This document shows, in pieces, positions 36,017 to 44,537 of a stretch of 64,000 nucleotides of DNA. This DNA comes from Bradyrhizobium diazoefficiens USDA 110. Lineage in GTDB: Bacteria > Pseudomonadota > Alphaproteobacteria > Rhizobiales > Xanthobacteraceae. The notes under the pieces were generated by a model. The model saw only the letters and a list, made by a program, of their open reading frames with translations. It did no database searches and was not told the DNA's origin. The stretch covers positions 8,542,001 through 8,606,000 of the forward strand of contig NC_004463.1 in the NCBI RefSeq assembly GCF_000011365.1, read 5' to 3'. The position numbers and the translations under genes were made by a program. Position 1 is the stretch's first letter, and every line of letters starts with the position of its first letter.

Positions 36017-36895
36017 ATGGAGCTTTTCACCAATCAAGTGCTGGCCGGCATCGCCACGGGCGCGATCTATGCCTGCATGGCGCTCGCCGTGGTCATGATC
36101 TACCAGGCCATCGACCATCTCAACTTCGCGCAGGGCGAGATGGCGATGTTCTCGACCTTCATCTCCTGGCAGCTGATGCAGTGGGGCATCCCCTACTGGG
36201 CCGCTTTCGTCATCACGCTGGCGCTCTCCTTCGTCGGCGGCATCGCGATCGAGCGCATCCTGTTCAAGCCGCTGGCGAAGGCGCCCGTGCTGACCAACGT
36301 CGCCGGCTTCATCGCGCTGTTCGCGATCATCAACTCCTCGGCCGGCCTGATCTGGGACTTCACCATCAAGCAATATCCGACCCCGTTCGGCTCTTCGCCG
36401 TTCCTCGGCAGCCAGCTGATCTCGACCCACCAGGCCGGCATGATCGGCGTCACCGTGCTGCTGCTGCTCGGCCTGTATTTCTTCTTCCAGTACACGCGGA
36501 TCGGCCTTGCCATGCGCGCGGCCGCCTCGGTGCCTGAATCGGCGCGCCTCGTCGGCATCAACACGAGCTGGATGATCGCGCTCGGCTGGGGCATGGCGTC
36601 CGCGATCGGCTCGATCGCCGGCATGCTGATCGCGCCCGTGGTGTTCCTCGAGCCCAACATGATGGGCGGCGTGTTGATCTACGGCTTTGCCGCCGCGGTG
36701 CTGGGCGGACTGACCAGCCCGTTCGGCGCCGTGGTCGGCGGCTTCCTGGTCGGCATCTTCGAGAATCTCGCCGGCACCTACATCCCCGGCGTCGGCAACG
36801 AGCTGAAACTCCCGATCGCGCTCGCGCTGATCATCTCCGTCCTGGTCGTCAAACCCGCTGGTCTGTTCGGCCGGCACATCGTCAAGCGAGTTTGA
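36017..36895 (+). CDS. ABC transporter permease, LivH family
   Basis: A 292-residue integral membrane protein with about eight hydrophobic segments. GAIYACMALAVVMIYQAIDH, LNFAQGEMAMFSTF and the EAA-like loop AASVPESARLVGINTSWMIA are LivH hallmarks; FAAAVLGGLTSPFGAVVGGF follows near the end. GAGGAG lies upstream of the ATG. Forms the channel with the LivM-type protein encoded 2 bp downstream. Confidence 0.93.
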   Translation: MELFTNQVLAGIATGAIYACMALAVVMIYQAIDHLNFAQGEMAMFSTFISWQLMQWGIPYWAAFVITLALSFVGGIAIERILFKPLAKAPVLTNVAGFIALFAIINSSAGLIWDFTIKQYPTPFGSSPFLGSQLISTHQAGMIGVTVLLLLGLYFFFQYTRIGLAMRAAASVPESARLVGINTSWMIALGWGMASAIGSIAGMLIAPVVFLEPNMMGGVLIYGFAAAVLGGLTSPFGAVVGGFLVGIFENLAGTYIPGVGNELKLPIALALIISVLVVKPAGLFGRHIVKRV

Positions 36896-36897
36896 TC

Positions 36898-37917
36898 ATG
36901 AGCGCAGCAGAAGAAGTCGTCGCCGAAGGCCATCAGGCGGTCGAGGCCGTTCCGAAGCGCGCCATGACGCTGGGCACCGGCACCTCGCTGGTGGTGCTGG
37001 CTGCGCTGCTGATCGCACCCGTCTTCGTCAAGAACTTCATCATCTTCCAGATGACGATGCTTCTGATCTACGGGCTCGCGGTGCTGGCGCTGAACATCCT
37101 GACCGGCGGGTCGGGCCAGTTCTCGCTCGGCCAGAGCGCCTTCTACGCCGTCGGCGCCTATACGACGGCGGTGCTGATGGAGCACTTCAACATCAACTAT
37201 GCGCTGACGCTGCCGGTCGCCGGCGTGGTCTGCTTCGGCTTCGGCTTCCTGTTCGGACAGCCGGCGCTGCGGCTCTCCGGCGTCTATCTGGCGCTCGCGA
37301 CCTTCGCGCTCGCCACCGCCATGCCGCAGCTTCTGAAGCTGAACTTCCTCGAGCACTGGACCGGCGGCGTGCAGGGCCTCGTCGTCACCAAGCCCGACGC
37401 GCCGTTCGGCCTGCCGATGTCGCAGGACATGTGGCTGTACTACTTCACGCTGGTCGTCGTGATCGCGATCTACATCTTCTCGGTGAACCTGCTGCGCTCC
37501 CGTTCGGGCCGCGCCTTCATGGCGATCCGCGACAACGAGATCGCGGCCTCCGCCATGGGCGTGGACGTCGCGCTGTACAAGACCCTGGCCTTCGGCGTCT
37601 CCGCGGCCATCACCGGTATCGCCGGCTCGCTCGGCGCCATCGCGGTGCAGTTCGTGGCGCCCGACAGCTACACCATCACGCTCGCGATCTCGCTGTTCCT
37701 CGGCATGGTCGTCGGCGGCGTCGGCTGGCTGCCCGGCTCGATCGTCGGCGCCGCCTTCATCATCTTCGTGCCGAACATCGCGGAAGGCATCTCCAAGGGC
37801 CTCTCCGGCGCCGTGTTCGGCGTGCTCCTGTTCGCCGTCATCTACCTCGTGCCGCATGGCGCAAGGCAAATCGCAATCCTGGGCCAGCAACTCGCCGGAA
37901 GGCTCAGAAAGAACTGA
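36898..37917 (+). CDS. ABC transporter permease, LivM family
   Basis: A 339-residue membrane protein. LNILTGGSGQFSLGQSAFYA and [20 protein letters not shown] are the LivM signature; GRAFMAIRDNEIAASAMGVD is the coupling loop that contacts the ATPases. I prefer the ATG at 36898 over a TTG at 36892 that overlaps the upstream gene. Partner of the preceding LivH-type permease; the next gene encodes the first of three binding proteins. Confidence 0.93.
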   Translation: MSAAEEVVAEGHQAVEAVPKRAMTLGTGTSLVVLAALLIAPVFVKNFIIFQMTMLLIYGLAVLALNILTGGSGQFSLGQSAFYAVGAYTTAVLMEHFNINYALTLPVAGVVCFGFGFLFGQPALRLSGVYLALATFALATAMPQLLKLNFLEHWTGGVQGLVVTKPDAPFGLPMSQDMWLYYFTLVVVIAIYIFSVNLLRSRSGRAFMAIRDNEIAASAMGVDVALYKTLAFGVSAAITGIAGSLGAIAVQFVAPDSYTITLAISLFLGMVVGGVGWLPGSIVGAAFIIFVPNIAEGISKGLSGAVFGVLLFAVIYLVPHGARQIAILGQQLAGRLRKN

Positions 37918-37942
37918 AACCCTCTTAAGGAAGGAGACCAAA

Positions 37943-39172
37943 TTGTTTCTTGGAAGAATAGTGCGAACCACCGCGCTCGTAACGGCGGTCGCGACCCTCA
38001 GCTCCGGCGCAGCACTTGCTCAGAAGAAATACGACACCGGCGCGTCCGATACCGAGATCAAGATCGGCAACATCATGCCGTACAGCGGTCCGGCGTCGGC
38101 CTATGGCATCATCGGCAAGACCGAAGAAGCCTATTTCAAGATGATCAACGACAAGGGCGGCATCAACGGCCGCAAGATCAACTTCGTCACCTATGACGAC
38201 GGCTATTCGCCGCCGAAGGCCGTGGAGCAGGTCCGCAAGCTGGTCGAGAGCGACGAGGTGCTGGCCGTGTTCAACCCGCTCGGCACGCCCTCGAACAGCG
38301 CGATCCAGAAATACCTGAACGCCAAGAAGATCCCGCAGCTGTTCGTCGCCACCGGCGCCACCAAGTGGAACGACCCGAAGAACTTCCCCTGGACCATGGG
38401 CTGGCAGCCCTCCTACCAGAGCGAAGCGCAGATCTACGCGAAATGGCTGACGAAGGAAAAGCCCGACGCCAAGGTCGCGATCCTCTACCAGAACGACGAT
38501 TTCGGCAAAGACTACCTCAAGGGCACCAAGGACGGGCTCGGCGCCAAGGCGGCGTCGACCATCATCATGGAGGAGAGCTACGAGGTATCCGAGCCGTCGA
38601 TCGACGGTCACATCGTCAAGATCAAGGCCGCCAATCCCGACGTGCTGCTGATCTATGCGACCCCGAAGTTCGCGGCCCAGACCATCAAGAAGACCGCCGA
38701 GCTCAACTGGAAGCCGCTCCAGATCCTGACCAACGTGTCGATCTCGGTCGGCAGCGTGATGAAGCCGGCCGGCTTCGAGAACGCGCAGGGCGTGCTGTCG
38801 GCGGCCTATGCCAAGGACTCGACGGATCCGCAGTGGGCCAACGACCCCGGCATGAAGAAGTGGAACGAGTTCGTCGACAAGTACATGCCGGGTGCCGACA
38901 AGTCCGACACCAGCATGGTCTACGGCTATGGTGCCGCGTCGACCCTGGCCAAGGCGCTGGAAATGTGCGGTGACGATCTCACCCGCGCCAACCTGATGAA
39001 GCAGGCGGCGAGCCTGAAGGACTTCACGCCGGACACCCTGCTGCCTGGGGTCAAGATCAACACCAGCGCCACCGACTTCGCTCCGATCGCGCAGCTCCAG
39101 ATGCAGCGCTTCAAGGGCGAGAGGTGGGAACTGTTCGGCGAGATCATCAGCGGCGACGTCGCCTCCGAGTGA
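37943..39172 (+). CDS. ABC transporter substrate-binding protein 1 of 3 (LivJ/K-like)
   Basis: A 409-residue protein that starts at TTG (37943), with AAGGAG 7 nt upstream; the signal peptide ends GAALAQ. The mature N-terminus has DTEIKIGNIMPYSGPASAYG, and VAILYQNDDFGKDYLKGTKD marks the hinge of the Peripla_BP_6 fold. Three consecutive paralogues share this layout, each followed by its own terminator. First in order and nearest to the permease genes. Probable ligands are dicarboxylic or fatty acids because of the pim operon. Confidence 0.92.
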   Translation: MFLGRIVRTTALVTAVATLSSGAALAQKKYDTGASDTEIKIGNIMPYSGPASAYGIIGKTEEAYFKMINDKGGINGRKINFVTYDDGYSPPKAVEQVRKLVESDEVLAVFNPLGTPSNSAIQKYLNAKKIPQLFVATGATKWNDPKNFPWTMGWQPSYQSEAQIYAKWLTKEKPDAKVAILYQNDDFGKDYLKGTKDGLGAKAASTIIMEESYEVSEPSIDGHIVKIKAANPDVLLIYATPKFAAQTIKKTAELNWKPLQILTNVSISVGSVMKPAGFENAQGVLSAAYAKDSTDPQWANDPGMKKWNEFVDKYMPGADKSDTSMVYGYGAASTLAKALEMCGDDLTRANLMKQAASLKDFTPDTLLPGVKINTSATDFAPIAQLQMQRFKGERWELFGEIISGDVASE

Positions 39173-39201
39173 CACGCTGACGCAATAAGCCGACCGTAAA
39201 G

Positions 39202-39232
39202 AAGCCCCCGCAGGCGACCGCGGGGGCTTTTT
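39202..39232 (+). terminator. Rho-independent terminator after binding protein 1
   Basis: AAGCCCCCGC (39202-39211) pairs with GCGGGGGCTT (39220-39229), followed by a T-run. Confidence 0.9.
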
Positions 39233-39293
39233 GTTGACGGCGGGCGTCAATCTTGTTCAATGCGGCGCTGATCCAGCCCGGGGTAGGAGAACA

Positions 39294-40520
39294 ATGACTG
39301 CCGTTCGTTTTCAGGTTGCGGCCCTCGCGGCCGCACTCGCGTTGTGCACTGCGATGACTGGCCCGGTGCTGGCGCAAAAGAAATACGACAGCGGCGCTTC
39401 CGATACCGAGATCAAGATCGGCAACATCATGCCCTATAGCGGGCCGGCCTCCGCCTATGCCGTGATCGGCAAGACCGAGGAAGCCTATTTCAACAAGATC
39501 AATGCCGAGGGGGGCGTCAACGGCCGCAAGATCAAGTTCATCTCCTATGACGACGGCTATTCGCCGCCGAAGACGGTGGAGCAGGCGCGCAAGCTGGTCG
39601 AGAGCGACGGGGTGCTCCTGATCTTCGGCTCGCTCGGCACCTCGACCAACGGCGCGATCCGCAAATACATGAACGAGAAAAAGGTGCCGCAATTGTTCGT
39701 GGCGAGCGGCGCCTCGAAGTGGAACGATCCCAGGCAATATCCCTGGACCATGGGCTGGCAGCCGAGCTACGCGAGCGAGGCGCGCATCTATGCCAAATAC
39801 GTCATGAAGGAGAAGCCGGACGCGAAGATCGGAGTGCTCTACCAGAACGACGATTTCGGCAAGGACTATCTGAAGGGGCTGAAGGGCGGCCTGGGGGCCA
39901 AGGCGTCGATGATCGTGCTGGAAGAGGCCTACGACACCTCGGAGCCGGCCGTCGACGAGCACGTCGTGAAGCTGAAGGCCTCGGGCGCCGACGTCTTCAT
40001 CAGCATCACCACACCGAAATTCGCAGCCCAGGCGATCAAGAAGGCGGCCGAGATCAACTGGCATCCGATGCAGATCATCTCCAACGTCTCGGCCTCGGTC
40101 GGCGGCGTGCTGGAGCCGGCGGGAATCGAGATCTCGCAAGGCATTCTCTCGGCCAGCTACACCAAGGACGGCTCGGACCCGCAATGGAACGCCGATGAGG
40201 GCATGAAGAAGTTCTATAACTTCCTCGCGCAATTCGATCCCAAGGCGAACAAGCTCGATGCCGGCGTGGTGTTCGGCTATGCCGCCGCCCAGACCATGGT
40301 GAAGGTGCTGCACATGTGCGGCGACGACCTCACCCGCGAGAACGTCATGAAGCAGGCCGCTTCCTTGAAGGATTTCGAGCCGGACACGCTGCTGCCCGGC
40401 ATCAGGATCAACACCGCGCCGGACAATTTCGCCCCGATCGAACAGCTCCAGATGATGCGGTTCAAGGGCAAGAAATGGGAGCTGTTCGGCGACATCATCT
40501 CGAGCGATACGGGACATTAG
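39294..40520 (+). CDS. ABC transporter substrate-binding protein 2 of 3 (LivJ/K-like)
   Basis: A 408-residue paralogue with a Sec signal (VAALAAALALCTAMTGPVLA) and the mature start DTEIKIGNIMPYSGPASAYA. GVLYQNDDFGKDYLKGLKGG and QLFVASGASKWNDPRQYPWT match its neighbours, with Ser for Thr in the ATGATKWND segment near the ligand cleft, so the specificity may differ. A TAGGAG ribosome site precedes the ATG. Separate transcription is possible because terminators lie on both sides. Confidence 0.92.
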   Translation: MTAVRFQVAALAAALALCTAMTGPVLAQKKYDSGASDTEIKIGNIMPYSGPASAYAVIGKTEEAYFNKINAEGGVNGRKIKFISYDDGYSPPKTVEQARKLVESDGVLLIFGSLGTSTNGAIRKYMNEKKVPQLFVASGASKWNDPRQYPWTMGWQPSYASEARIYAKYVMKEKPDAKIGVLYQNDDFGKDYLKGLKGGLGAKASMIVLEEAYDTSEPAVDEHVVKLKASGADVFISITTPKFAAQAIKKAAEINWHPMQIISNVSASVGGVLEPAGIEISQGILSASYTKDGSDPQWNADEGMKKFYNFLAQFDPKANKLDAGVVFGYAAAQTMVKVLHMCGDDLTRENVMKQAASLKDFEPDTLLPGIRINTAPDNFAPIEQLQMMRFKGKKWELFGDIISSDTGH

Positions 40521-40625
40521 CTGGATCAACTCAAAATCGATATACTCGCGTTAAACAACTCAAGGCAGTCGCGCTGTCTCGCACTCGCACACGAGACCGC
40601 GCCCGTCCCTGACTACTAAAGAAGC

Positions 40626-40655
40626 AGCCCCTGCGACGCCGTCGCGGGGGCTTTC
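40626..40655 (+). terminator. Rho-independent terminator after binding protein 2
   Basis: AGCCCCTGCGAC pairs with GTCGCGGGGGCT (one G-U), loop GCC, then TTTC. The spacer around it (40521-40759) holds no gene. Confidence 0.85.
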
Positions 40656-40759
40656 TGTTGAAGGCACAGGACAAATCGTATTGAATTGCGGCGGCGTCGC
40701 CAAAAACAATCAAGACAAGAAACGGGACGCACACACACCAAGAAAATAGGGAGATAGGA

Positions 40760-41989
40760 ATGCCCGCTGTCACCGGCAAACTTGCGGCCGCGTCACTGGC
40801 GCTTGCGCTCGTTGCGGCCTCGGCCTCCACTGCATCGGCCCAGAAGAAATACGATACCGGCGCGACCGACACCGAGATCAAGATCGGCAACATCATGCCC
40901 TACAGCGGACCGGCCTCCGCCTACGGCATCATCGGGCGAACCGAAGCCGCCTATTTCAAGAAGATCAACGAAGAGGGCGGGATCAACGGCCGCAAGATCA
41001 ACTACATCAGCTATGACGACGCCTATTCGCCGCCGAAGACGGTCGAGCAGGCGCGCAAGCTGGTCGAGAGCGACGAGGTGCTGTTCATCTTCAACTCGCT
41101 CGGCACGCCGCCCAACTCGGCGATCCAGAAGTACATGAATTCGAAGAAGGTGCCGCAGCTGTTCGTCGCCACCGGCGCCACCAAGTGGAACGATCCGCAG
41201 AACTTCCCCTGGACCATGGGCTGGCAGCCCAACTACCAGAGCGAGACGCAGATCTACGCGAAGTGGCTCTTGAAGAACAAGCCGGACGCCAAGATCGCCG
41301 TGCTCTACCAGAACGACGATTACGGCAAGGACTACCTCAAGGGCCTGAAGGACGGCCTGGGAGCCAAGGCTGCCTCGATGATCGTGATCGAGGAGAGCTA
41401 CGAGACCTCCGAGCCGACCATCGACAACCACATCGTCAAGCTGAAATCGACCGGCGCCGACGTGTTCATGAACATCACGACGCCGAAATTCGCGGCGCAG
41501 GCGATCAAGAAGAATTCCGAGATCGGCTGGAAGCCGCTGCACTTCCTCAACAACGTCTCCGCCTCCGTCGGCAGCGTGATGAAGCCCGCCGGCTTCGAGA
41601 ACGGCCAAGACATCATCTCGGCCGACTATCTCAAGGACGTGTCCGATCCGGCATGGAACAATGACGCGGGCATGAAGGAATTTCTCGCCTTCATGACCAA
41701 GTACTTCCCGGAAGGCGACAAGCTGGACAAGGGCACCATCGTCGGCTTCGCCGTGGCGCAGACGGTGGTTCAGGTCCTCAAGCAGTGCGGTGACAATCTC
41801 ACGCGCGAGAACATCATGAAGGAAGCCGCCAACCTGAAGAACTTCCGCACCGAGGCGCTGCTGCCCGGCATCCAGATCAACACCGGGCCGAACGACTTCG
41901 CGCCGATCAGCCAGCTCCAGCTCGAAAAGTTCAAGGGCGAACGCTGGGAGCTGTTCGGCGACGTGATCAGCGCCGACGCCGGCGGCTAG
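40760..41989 (+). CDS. ABC transporter substrate-binding protein 3 of 3 (LivJ/K-like)
   Basis: A 409-residue paralogue: signal peptide ending ASTASAQ, then DTEIKIGNIMPYSGPASAYG and AVLYQNDDYGKDYLKGLKDG. Like copy 1 it has QLFVATGATKWNDPQNFPWT; the second lobe differs (HFLNNVSASVGSVMKPAGFE, DKGTIVGFAVAQTVVQVLKQ). GGGAGATAGGA precedes the ATG. Last gene of the transporter block, closed by a strong terminator. Confidence 0.92.
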   Translation: MPAVTGKLAAASLALALVAASASTASAQKKYDTGATDTEIKIGNIMPYSGPASAYGIIGRTEAAYFKKINEEGGINGRKINYISYDDAYSPPKTVEQARKLVESDEVLFIFNSLGTPPNSAIQKYMNSKKVPQLFVATGATKWNDPQNFPWTMGWQPNYQSETQIYAKWLLKNKPDAKIAVLYQNDDYGKDYLKGLKDGLGAKAASMIVIEESYETSEPTIDNHIVKLKSTGADVFMNITTPKFAAQAIKKNSEIGWKPLHFLNNVSASVGSVMKPAGFENGQDIISADYLKDVSDPAWNNDAGMKEFLAFMTKYFPEGDKLDKGTIVGFAVAQTVVQVLKQCGDNLTRENIMKEAANLKNFRTEALLPGIQINTGPNDFAPISQLQLEKFKGERWELFGDVISADAGG

Positions 41990-42014
41990 CCGTCCAGCAA
42001 CATCCAGTTGCGCG

Positions 42015-42052
42015 AAAGGCCCCCCGCGAGACCATCGCGGGGGGCCTTTTTG
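42015..42052 (+). terminator. Rho-independent terminator after binding protein 3
   Basis: A perfect 15-bp stem, AAAGGCCCCCCGCGA (42015-42029) with TCGCGGGGGGCCTTT (42035-42049), loop GACCA, then TTTTTG. The strongest terminator in the window. Confidence 0.93.
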
Positions 42053-42186
42053 TCGCGCGGCGATTATGATCACGCGATTGCACAATCGAATGATGGTAAA
42101 CCCTGCTTACGCTTTCGCGCATGATACGGTAGGCAGGTGAACGGCGAATTCGCCGCCATCGCTTCAGTCTGCTCAAGGCCATCGTC

Positions 42187-43470
42187 ATGACCGACCGACG
42201 TCCCCTGCTCCGCGCGCTCTACGACGCCGCCGTTGCCGCCGCGCATCCGAGTACAATTCTGGCGCCGCATCTGCGGCCGGCCCCGACAGGACGCGTGATC
42301 TGCCTCGCCGCCGGCAAGGGCGCCGGCGCGATGGCCGCGGCCGCCGAGCGGCATTATCTCGACACGCTGAAGCTCGCGCCGGAGCGGCTGGTTGGCATCG
42401 CCACCACGCGCCACGGCTACGGCGTGCCGACACGCCGCATCCGCGTGGTCGAAGCCGGCCATCCCGTGCCCGATGAAGCCGGCCTCAAGGGCGCGGCCGA
42501 CACGCTCGCGCTCGCGGGCGAGGCCGGGCCCGACGACCTGCTTCTGGTCCTGCTCACCGGCGGTGGCTCGGCGAACTGGATCGCGCCGGTGGACGGCATC
42601 AGTTTCGCGCAGAAGCAGGCGGTCAACAAGGCGCTGCTGCGTTCGGGCGCGCCGATCGGCGAGATGAACGTCGTGCGCAAGCATCTGTCGCGCATCAAGG
42701 GCGGGCGGCTGGCGCGCGCCGGCAGGAACGCCGCCGAGATCGTGACGCTCGCGATCTCCGACGTGCCGCATGACGATCCCTCCGCGATCGCCTCCGGCCC
42801 CACCGTGCCCGATCCGACCACGCTGGCGGATGCGCGCGCGATCGTGGCCAGGTACAAGCTCGATATCGACCATGCCGTGCGCCGCGCGCTCGACAATCCC
42901 GATAACGAAAGCTGCAAGCCGGATGATGCCGCCTTTGCGCGCGCATCATTCGAATTGATCGCGCGGCCCAAGCAGTCGCTCGACGCCGCGGTGAAGCTCG
43001 CCAAAGAGGCCGGCTACGAGACGATTGATCTCGGCGCCGATCTCGAAGGCGAGGCGCGCGAGGTCGCGGCCCATCATGCCGGACTCGCGTTGCAGGCGCG
43101 TGCGCAGGGCAAGCGCATCGCGATCCTCTCCGGCGGCGAGCTCACGGTCACCGTGCGCGGCCAGGGGCGCGGCGGTCCGAACCAGGAATACGCGCTGGCG
43201 CTCGCCGGCCTCTTGAAGGACACGGCCGGCATCTCCGCGCTCGCGGGCGACACCGACGGCGCCGACGGCGGCGCCGGCCACCCTACCGACCCCGCAGGCG
43301 CGCTGATCGACGCGGCCACGTTTGCGAAGATGAAGGCGCTGGCACTCCAGCCGCAGGCCTATCTCGACAACAACGACGCGACGACGTTCTTCGAGGCGAC
43401 CGGCGATCTGCTGATGCCCGGCCCGACGCTGACGAACGTGAATGATATCAGGGTGATCCTGGTGGATTGA
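42187..43470 (+). CDS. Glycerate 2-kinase (MOFRL family)
   Basis: A 427-residue protein of the glycerate kinase/TtuD type. N-terminal DUF4147-like domain with ICLAAGKGAGAMAAAAERHY, LLVLLTGGGSANWIAP and NVVRKHLSRIKGGRLA; C-terminal MOFRL domain with AILSGGELTVTVRGQGRGGP, NQEYALALAG and LAGDTDGADGGAGHPTDPAG. It phosphorylates D-glycerate to 2-phosphoglycerate; older annotation calls the family hydroxypyruvate reductase. Apparently monocistronic, with no glyoxylate-pathway partner beside it. Confidence 0.93.
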   Translation: MTDRRPLLRALYDAAVAAAHPSTILAPHLRPAPTGRVICLAAGKGAGAMAAAAERHYLDTLKLAPERLVGIATTRHGYGVPTRRIRVVEAGHPVPDEAGLKGAADTLALAGEAGPDDLLLVLLTGGGSANWIAPVDGISFAQKQAVNKALLRSGAPIGEMNVVRKHLSRIKGGRLARAGRNAAEIVTLAISDVPHDDPSAIASGPTVPDPTTLADARAIVARYKLDIDHAVRRALDNPDNESCKPDDAAFARASFELIARPKQSLDAAVKLAKEAGYETIDLGADLEGEAREVAAHHAGLALQARAQGKRIAILSGGELTVTVRGQGRGGPNQEYALALAGLLKDTAGISALAGDTDGADGGAGHPTDPAGALIDAATFAKMKALALQPQAYLDNNDATTFFEATGDLLMPGPTLTNVNDIRVILVD

Positions 43471-43496
43471 GCGAGCGCTTCTCGCTCCGCTGCGTT

Positions 43497-43797
43497 CCCT
43501 CCCCCTTGCGGGGCAGGGCTATCGCATGTGGTTTGCATGATGCGGCGGCATCGGCACTCGGCTCCCTCTCCCGCTTGCGGGGGAGGGCTGGGGTGGGGGT
43601 GTCTCCGCGTCGGGATTGCCTGGGATTGCGGAGAACGTCCCTGCGTGGCGAGAGCCCTCACCCGCCGCGCTCGGGACGATGCTTCGCATCGCCCGGGGCG
43701 CGTCGGCCTCTCCCGCAAGCGGGAGAGGCGGAGCAAACCCGCGGACAATTCTCGTGAAATCCACATGCGATAGCCCTGCCCCCGCAAGGGGGGAGGG
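43497..43797. repeat. 300-bp nested inverted repeat between the glycerate kinase and MarR genes
   Basis: The outer arms are 43497-43531 and 43761-43797; they share GGGCTATCGCATGTGG and its complement CCACATGCGATAGCCC next to CCCCCTTGCGGGG-type hairpins. Inside, CTCTCCCGCTTGCGGGGGAG faces CTCTCCCGCAAGCGGGAGAG. The 356 bp between the genes hold nothing else recognisable. Member of the CTCTCCC family, here in double form. Confidence 0.8.
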
Positions 43798-43826
43798 AGC
43801 AGAGAGAGCGTGCGGTTAAGCCCAGC

Positions 43827-44360
43827 TCAAAACTCGTTGGCGATCTTCGAGAGCATCTCGATCAGGGCTTCGCGGTTGGCCTGGCCGAGCAGGTCGTTCA
43901 GCCGCGCCTCGTGCTTGGTGGCGACGAGCTTTTTCGCCCGCGTCAGCACAGCCTTGCCCTTGTCGGTCAGGACCAGGATATGCGAGCGGCGGTCGTTGGT
44001 GGAACGGATCCGCGCACAAAGGTCGCGGCTTTCGAGATTGTCGAGCATGGCCACGAAATTCGGGCGCAGGATGCCGAGGGTGGAGGCGATCTCGGTCTGG
44101 TTCCGCCCCGGGTTCTTCTCGACCAGCAGCAGCACCGAGAACTGCGCGGGGGTGAGCTGGAGCGAGGCCATGCAGCGCAGGAAGTTCTCGAACACCTTGA
44201 GCTGCGCCCGCTTCAGCACATAGCCGAGCTGTTCGGAGAGCTCGCCGAGCTGGAGGGCATCGGTAGAGCCCTGGCCCTGGGCCTCGGCCGCGTCCTTGCG
44301 GCCCTTGGCCGAGTCAGCCGGTTTTTCTGAAGACTTTTCAGCGGTTTTGGAAACGGTCAT
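43827..44360 (-). CDS. MarR family regulator (CouR-like)
   Basis: A 177-residue regulator. After a charged, disordered N-terminal 40 residues comes the MarR fold: LSEQLGYVLKRAQLKVFENF, LTPAQFSVLLLVEKNPGRNQ, the recognition helix TEIASTLGILRPNFVAMLDN and the wing RSTNDRRSHILVLTDKGKAV. It is divergent from an ABC importer, the arrangement described for CouR, the p-coumaroyl-CoA-responsive repressor of R. palustris. I propose the same role from family and context; neither the ligand nor close identity to CouR could be checked. A 10-bp dyad lies 60 bp upstream. Confidence 0.88.
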   Translation of the reverse strand: MTVSKTAEKSSEKPADSAKGRKDAAEAQGQGSTDALQLGELSEQLGYVLKRAQLKVFENFLRCMASLQLTPAQFSVLLLVEKNPGRNQTEIASTLGILRPNFVAMLDNLESRDLCARIRSTNDRRSHILVLTDKGKAVLTRAKKLVATKHEARLNDLLGQANREALIEMLSKIANEF

Positions 44361-44420
44361 CGCCTCGTGCTCGTAATCCCGCTAAATTCGGGGCGGGTCG
44401 CCCGCCACCCTTGAAGTTAT

Positions 44421-44454
44421 ATTTGATAATTGTTATGCACCATATCAAATATCG
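44421..44454. promoter_or_regulatory. Dyad in the MarR/ABC intergenic region, probable MarR operator
   Basis: ATATTTGATA (44421-44430) and TATCAAATAT (44445-44454) form a perfect 10-bp dyad around a 14-nt centre. Within it, GTTATGCACCATATC (44434-44448) matches a 15-mer in front of the crotonase operon (56720-56734) at 12 positions. Confidence 0.65.
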
Positions 44455-44537
44455 TCAGCGTATTTCAATGGCTGTGAGGGACCATCCACCGCGATTGCGG
44501 AGACCGGTCCTTAATCTTTGAGGGGGAGCGTCCGGTC

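Noticed and set aside
43497..43797. Repeat-rich spacer as a CRISPR array
   Set aside because: The repeats are inverted, not regularly spaced direct repeats, and there are no cas genes.
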